Source: an uncultured Lentisphaerota bacterium (GTDB lineage: Bacteria > Verrucomicrobiota > Kiritimatiellia > RFP12 > UBA1067). Taken from it: 34,564 nt of DNA. The stretch is taken from assembly GCA_900321575.1 (NCBI GenBank), contig ONWT01000110.1, positions 1 to 34,564 of the forward strand, given 5' to 3'. Shown here piece by piece: positions 31,359 through 34,564 of this stretch (positions are counted from its first letter, which is position 1; each line of letters begins with the position of its first letter). Position numbers and translations under genes: made by a program. The notes under the pieces were generated by a model. It saw only the letters and a program-made list of their open reading frames with translations, ran no database searches and had not been told where the DNA came from.

Positions 31359-32225
31359 ATGGACACAGAAATACCGCAGAATGCACTCAGCGTATACGGC
31401 CAGGATTCTGGCGTGGATGATTTTCCAGTGTTAAAGGCATTTCAGCAATACATAGATGCGGAACAAAACAAAGCACGACGCAGGATGGTTACGCTTTGCA
31501 TCTTTTTCGGTGCGCTTATGGCGATAGTCGTAGCCGTATTCATGTTCATGCTGTATGGCATCAATGAGCGCAACCAGCTTTTGAGCGACAGGCTTGTGGA
31601 ATACGCGATGCGCGATCGCGACCGACTCATCGCACAGCCTCCGCAGCCTGTTGTGCAGTCCGTGCCCGACAACTCGGCGAACGAGGCTGCAATGCGGGCA
31701 ATGACCGACACATTGCTGGCGCTCCAGAAACAGATGGCGGAGCAACAGCAGTCGCAGTCGGCGCAACAAAAAGCACCGCCGACATACGAGGAAATGGAAA
31801 TTGAGAGAAAAACACGGGAAGCTGAAGAGAAAATCAGAAGGGCAAGAGCCCTTCTCGATGCCGAAAAGAAGAAACTTGCCGAAGAGCGCGAGAAACTTCA
31901 TTATGAAGAGGTCGAGCGCCAACGTCGCCGCCTCTATCCCGAATACTACGAAAACCAAGCGGCGACAAAGCCCTCAGAGACGCCCTCTACACCGACGGCA
32001 ACCAAACAAACATCGGCGAACAAACCGATCAAACCTCAAATTTCCGATAGCGATATCGCCGACATTCTGCGCGAGGTTGACGATGCTACAGGAATCCATG
32101 ATGCCGACGCAGAAGATATAGATGACGATTTCGAAGACGCCATCGAGTATTTCAGCGATGACGAATATCAAATCCCCGTAAAAATCGAGGGAACGTCCAC
32201 AAAGTGGCACGTTCCCCTCGACTGA
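31359..32225 (+). CDS. Single-span membrane protein with coiled coil and acidic tail, unknown function
   Basis: 288 residues; I do not recognise a family. Order: a cytoplasmic N-terminus of about 42 residues, one membrane helix (MVTLCIFFGALMAIVVAVFM, about 44-66), a Gln/Pro-rich spacer, a Lys/Glu/Arg-rich coiled coil (about 145-195, with EEKIRRARALLDAEKKKLA), a Ser/Thr/Pro linker, and an acidic tail (about 225-275, ADAEDIDDDFEDAIEYFSDD). The layout resembles structural or scaffolding proteins. It is a single-gene unit with its own promoter. The last codons, KIEGTSTKWHVPLD, are written by the stem-loop of a terminator. Confidence 0.7.
   Translation: MDTEIPQNALSVYGQDSGVDDFPVLKAFQQYIDAEQNKARRRMVTLCIFFGALMAIVVAVFMFMLYGINERNQLLSDRLVEYAMRDRDRLIAQPPQPVVQSVPDNSANEAAMRAMTDTLLALQKQMAEQQQSQSAQQKAPPTYEEMEIERKTREAEEKIRRARALLDAEKKKLAEEREKLHYEEVERQRRRLYPEYYENQAATKPSETPSTPTATKQTSANKPIKPQISDSDIADILREVDDATGIHDADAEDIDDDFEDAIEYFSDDEYQIPVKIEGTSTKWHVPLD
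32185..32221. terminator. Intrinsic terminator between convergent genes, inside coding sequence
   Basis: TCGAGGGAACGT (32185-32196) pairs with ACGTTCCCCTCGA (32209-32221) with one bulged C, and the loop contains a further CCAC/GTGG stem. On the minus strand it is followed directly by TTTTT (plus-strand AAAAA at 32180-32184), a classical rho-independent terminator for the fucose genes, 27 bp past the fucI stop. On the plus strand TTTGTT follows about 5 nt after the hairpin, so it may also work weakly that way. Confidence 0.85.
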
Positions 32226-32247
32226 TTTGTTCGGAAACTCCGCTTAA

Positions 32248-34047
32248 TCAGCGGTTTGTCGCGTATAGCGGACCGAAGTTCTTGCACGCGCGGTAGTCCG
32301 CGCCTGTCGGATCGTCCGAAGCGCCGAAGAGTCCCCAGCAATGAGGCTGGTATACTTGTTCTTCGGGCACATTGTGCATCGCGACAGGGATTCTCAGCAT
32401 GGACGCTAGCGTGATCAGGTCGGCGCCGATGTGGCCATAGGCGATTGCGCCATGGTTCGCCGCCCAGGCGTTCATTACTGAGTAGACATCCTTGAAGAAA
32501 CCCTTCCCTGTGAGACGGGGAGTGAACCACGTGCAAGGCCATTCGGGGTTTGTGCGGAGCATAAGCTTTTCGTTCTGAGCCTTGTCTAGCTCGACCGACC
32601 ACCCTTCGGCAATCTGTAGCACGGGCCCCTGCCCTTTCACATAGCTTATACGCGTCATCGTAAGCGGCATGCCGGCAGGAGTCAAGAACGAACTCGAGAA
32701 GCCGCCGCCACGGAAATATTCCACTCCGGCCGGAACCCACTTCGTCGCCTTCATTGTGGCATCAATGTCCTTTTGCGAGACATCCCACCAATTTTTGAAG
32801 ACGCGCTTGCCCTTCTCCTTCATTTCACCAGCGGCATCAAGGCAGCAGCTGCCGGAATTCAGGAGGTGGATTATGCCCTGCTTGGCGATACCAGAGAGCC
32901 CCTTCCCGGTGGTACGCTTCACGGAGGCATCGCTCCAGTATGTGCGCACATCGGCGAACATGGACGCCTTGTTCGTCAAGAGATACATGAGCAACATGCA
33001 TACGCCGTTTAGCGAGTCGTTTTCGGTGGCGACCACTTGCGGCATCTTCGGCCCGTTCCAGTCGAACGAAGTGTTGCAGAAAGCCTCCATAAAGTCGCCA
33101 TTCGGCCAATGGTCGGTCCACTGCCGCTGCCCCTGGAAGCCCGCCGCTATGGCATTGCGCCCTACGGCCTCCTCGCCAAAGCCCATCTCGGCCAGTTTTG
33201 GATTGCCGACCATCATATCGCGCATTATTATCGCCATCTTGACGACATATTCCCAGTCGGCATCCTTCTGCTCGCGGGTTTTCTGTATGTTCTTCGGATT
33301 GTAGTCCTTGCCCTCTTTGCAGAACTTCTTGACCCAAGCAAGAGCCTTGCCGTACTCTTCCTTGTCGTAGATTCCCTCGGCGATGCGACGTTCGATCTCG
33401 CACATGTCCATATTCTCTGGACGCATTCCCAGATAATCCTGGAAGAAGTCCACATTGACGAACGAACCGGCGATACCCATCGCGCTCGAGCCGACCGAGA
33501 GGTAGCTCTTGCCCTTCATCATCGCTACAGCGAGACCGGCCTTGACGAAACGGAGAATCTTTTCTTTCACGTCTTCAGGCACGCTGGTGTCGGTGGCGTC
33601 CTGCACTTCGCGTCCATATATGCCGTAAGTGGGCATTCCCCTTTGCGCATAGCCCGCGAGCATGCAGGCCAGATATACCGCGCCGGGACGCTCGGTGCCA
33701 TTGAATCCCCATACCGCTTTGGGAATCTGGGGATCGGCATCCATCGTTTCCGTTCCGTAGCACCAGCAAGGCGTCACGGAAAGCGAAACGCCGACATTGT
33801 TCTCGCGGAACTTCTTCGCGCACTTTTCCGCCTCGTAGACGCCGCCGATCGTGGTGTCTGCGATGACACACTCGACGGGCGAGCCGTCGGGATATTTCAG
33901 ATTGGACGAAATCAGCTTGGCCGCCGTTTCGGCCATCTTCATCGTCTGCACTTCAAGCGATTCGCGGACGCCACGACGGCGCCCGTCAATGATAGGACGG
34001 ATGCCGACCTTGGGGAATCCGTTCATGGTCCATACTGTTTGATTCAT
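32248..34047 (-). CDS. fucI: L-fucose isomerase
   Basis: 599 residues, close to the 591 of E. coli FucI and alike along its whole length: [19 protein letters not shown] near the start, [11 protein letters not shown] (about 91), [15 protein letters not shown] (about 113), [18 protein letters not shown] and [10 protein letters not shown]. The Mn-binding residues are present: Glu342 in [10 protein letters not shown], Asp366 in FADVRTYW and His532 in WAANHG. It converts L-fucose to L-fuculose (and may accept D-arabinose). AAGGAGTG precedes the ATG, which starts 1 nt after the permease stop. Fuculokinase and aldolase genes are not in the window; they may lie elsewhere. Confidence 0.97.
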   Translation of the reverse strand: MNQTVWTMNGFPKVGIRPIIDGRRRGVRESLEVQTMKMAETAAKLISSNLKYPDGSPVECVIADTTIGGVYEAEKCAKKFRENNVGVSLSVTPCWCYGTETMDADPQIPKAVWGFNGTERPGAVYLACMLAGYAQRGMPTYGIYGREVQDATDTSVPEDVKEKILRFVKAGLAVAMMKGKSYLSVGSSAMGIAGSFVNVDFFQDYLGMRPENMDMCEIERRIAEGIYDKEEYGKALAWVKKFCKEGKDYNPKNIQKTREQKDADWEYVVKMAIIMRDMMVGNPKLAEMGFGEEAVGRNAIAAGFQGQRQWTDHWPNGDFMEAFCNTSFDWNGPKMPQVVATENDSLNGVCMLLMYLLTNKASMFADVRTYWSDASVKRTTGKGLSGIAKQGIIHLLNSGSCCLDAAGEMKEKGKRVFKNWWDVSQKDIDATMKATKWVPAGVEYFRGGGFSSSFLTPAGMPLTMTRISYVKGQGPVLQIAEGWSVELDKAQNEKLMLRTNPEWPCTWFTPRLTGKGFFKDVYSVMNAWAANHGAIAYGHIGADLITLASMLRIPVAMHNVPEEQVYQPHCWGLFGASDDPTGADYRACKNFGPLYATNR

Positions 34048-34048
34048 T

Positions 34049-34564
34049 TCACTCCTTGTTTGTAGTGTTTGTTCTGAAAATCAACGCATACGCCATCACT
34101 ACGGCGAAGCATATCGCCGGCACGATGAACGACGCTCTGAGAGACATTTGCGAAAGCTTCAGATTCGCATCCCACATCGCGTCGAAACAACGCGTCGCGA
34201 TGCACCAGAAACTGCCGCTGTCACCGATAATCCCGGCCATCCAAGGCGTGATTATCGCACCGCCGAGAATCGCCATGATAAGGCCCGACGCGCCCAGCTT
34301 GAGCGCCCTCTGGTCGAGACCTCCAAGCGCCATGCCGTATATTGTCGGGAACATCAGCGACATGAAACCGCTCATCGCCACGAGGCAGAGTATGTTGAGC
34401 GAGAACGGAAGACCCTTCACGGTGAACAAAACATTCGTTGGCAAAAGCATTACTCCAGCGCAGCACACTATCGCGCACGCCGCGAATATCGCCATCATGA
34501 CCGCCGGATTTAAGAACTTCATGAGCCATGTCGCGATCCAGCGGCACACAATGAACAGCACTAT
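34049..34564 (-). CDS. fucP: L-fucose permease, FucP-like MFS transporter (partial, C-terminal half)
   Basis: The last 171 residues are present; the gene starts beyond the window edge, and the codon before the first apparent start is in frame. Five or six membrane helices remain, with [16 protein letters not shown] and a [21 protein letters not shown] stretch (split here), the pattern of the C-terminal half of the FHS/FucP family of sugar:H+ symporters. It would import L-fucose for the adjacent fucI. The stop is 1 nt before fucI, so the two form an operon. Confidence 0.85.
   Translation of the reverse strand: MVLFIVCRWIATWLMKFLNPAVMMAIFAACAIVCCAGVMLLPTNVLFTVKGLPFSLNILCLVAMSGFMSLMFPTIYGMALGGLDQRALKLGASGLIMAILGGAIITPWMAGIIGDSGSFWCIATRCFDAMWDANLKLSQMSLRASFIVPAICFAVVMAYALIFRTNTTNKE

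Overview
The window looks like a chromosomal segment of a GC-rich, anaerobic, probably host-associated bacterium. My best guess is the Verrucomicrobiota/Kiritimatiellota/Lentisphaerota side of the PVC group. That placement is inference from gene content (ferredoxin-linked 2-oxoacid oxidoreductase, an L-fucose catabolic pair, Bat-type genes, extended -10 promoters); no rRNA or other decisive marker is present. No tRNA, rRNA or CRISPR array was found.

Layout. (1) 1-1718: tail of an unknown gene, then a membrane-anchored SpoIIE/RsbU-type phosphatase. (2) 1719-2355: a gene-free stretch holding seven exact 22-bp tandem units, each an imperfect palindrome of one common sequence, plus a long hairpin. 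(3) 2356-9813: a surface-glycan island, AT-rich in its first part. It holds a GT10 fucosyltransferase, a TupA-like ATP-grasp protein, a DUF616 glycosyltransferase-like protein, a GT4 glycosyltransferase, a DUF5672 protein, an unnamed glycosyltransferase-like protein and a Wzx-like flippase. A small REP-like element with the beheaded start of a REP-associated (Y1/IS200-type) transposase sits inside it. (4) 9887-14048: operon thiamine pyrophosphokinase, Maf, folB, murI, DegT/DnrJ aminotransferase, HlyIII. (5) 14093-20392: overlapping genes for a 2-oxoacid:ferredoxin oxidoreductase (delta, alpha, fused beta-gamma), NAD kinase, and three Bat-type genes (DUF58, BatD-like, BatA-like VWA). (6) 20668-26506: infA, yebC, VOC protein, argB, argD, a short gltX, an RsmC-like methyltransferase. 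(7) 26515-31282: M50 protease, prs, pth, a frameshifted class I aminotransferase, rarA. (8) 31359-32225: a lone membrane/coiled-coil protein. (9) 32248-34564, minus strand: fucI and the end of a fucP-like permease.

Regulation. Transcription units are repeatedly headed by the extended -10 sequence T(A/T)TGGTATAAT without a clear -35 box. At four genes the hexamer lies only 7-11 nt from the start codon, which predicts leaderless or nearly leaderless mRNAs. Inside operons many genes overlap by 4 bp (ATGA/GTGA), so translational coupling is likely.

Fucose is a shared theme: a fucosyltransferase that would place fucose on the cell's own glycan, and a fucose uptake/isomerisation pair that would degrade it. 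The most unusual items are the 22-bp palindrome array, the REP/transposase remnant that appears to supply the C-terminus of a neighbouring protein, the mirror-image promoter pair at 5228-5315, the beta-gamma fusion, and a terminator built into the last codons of a coding sequence.
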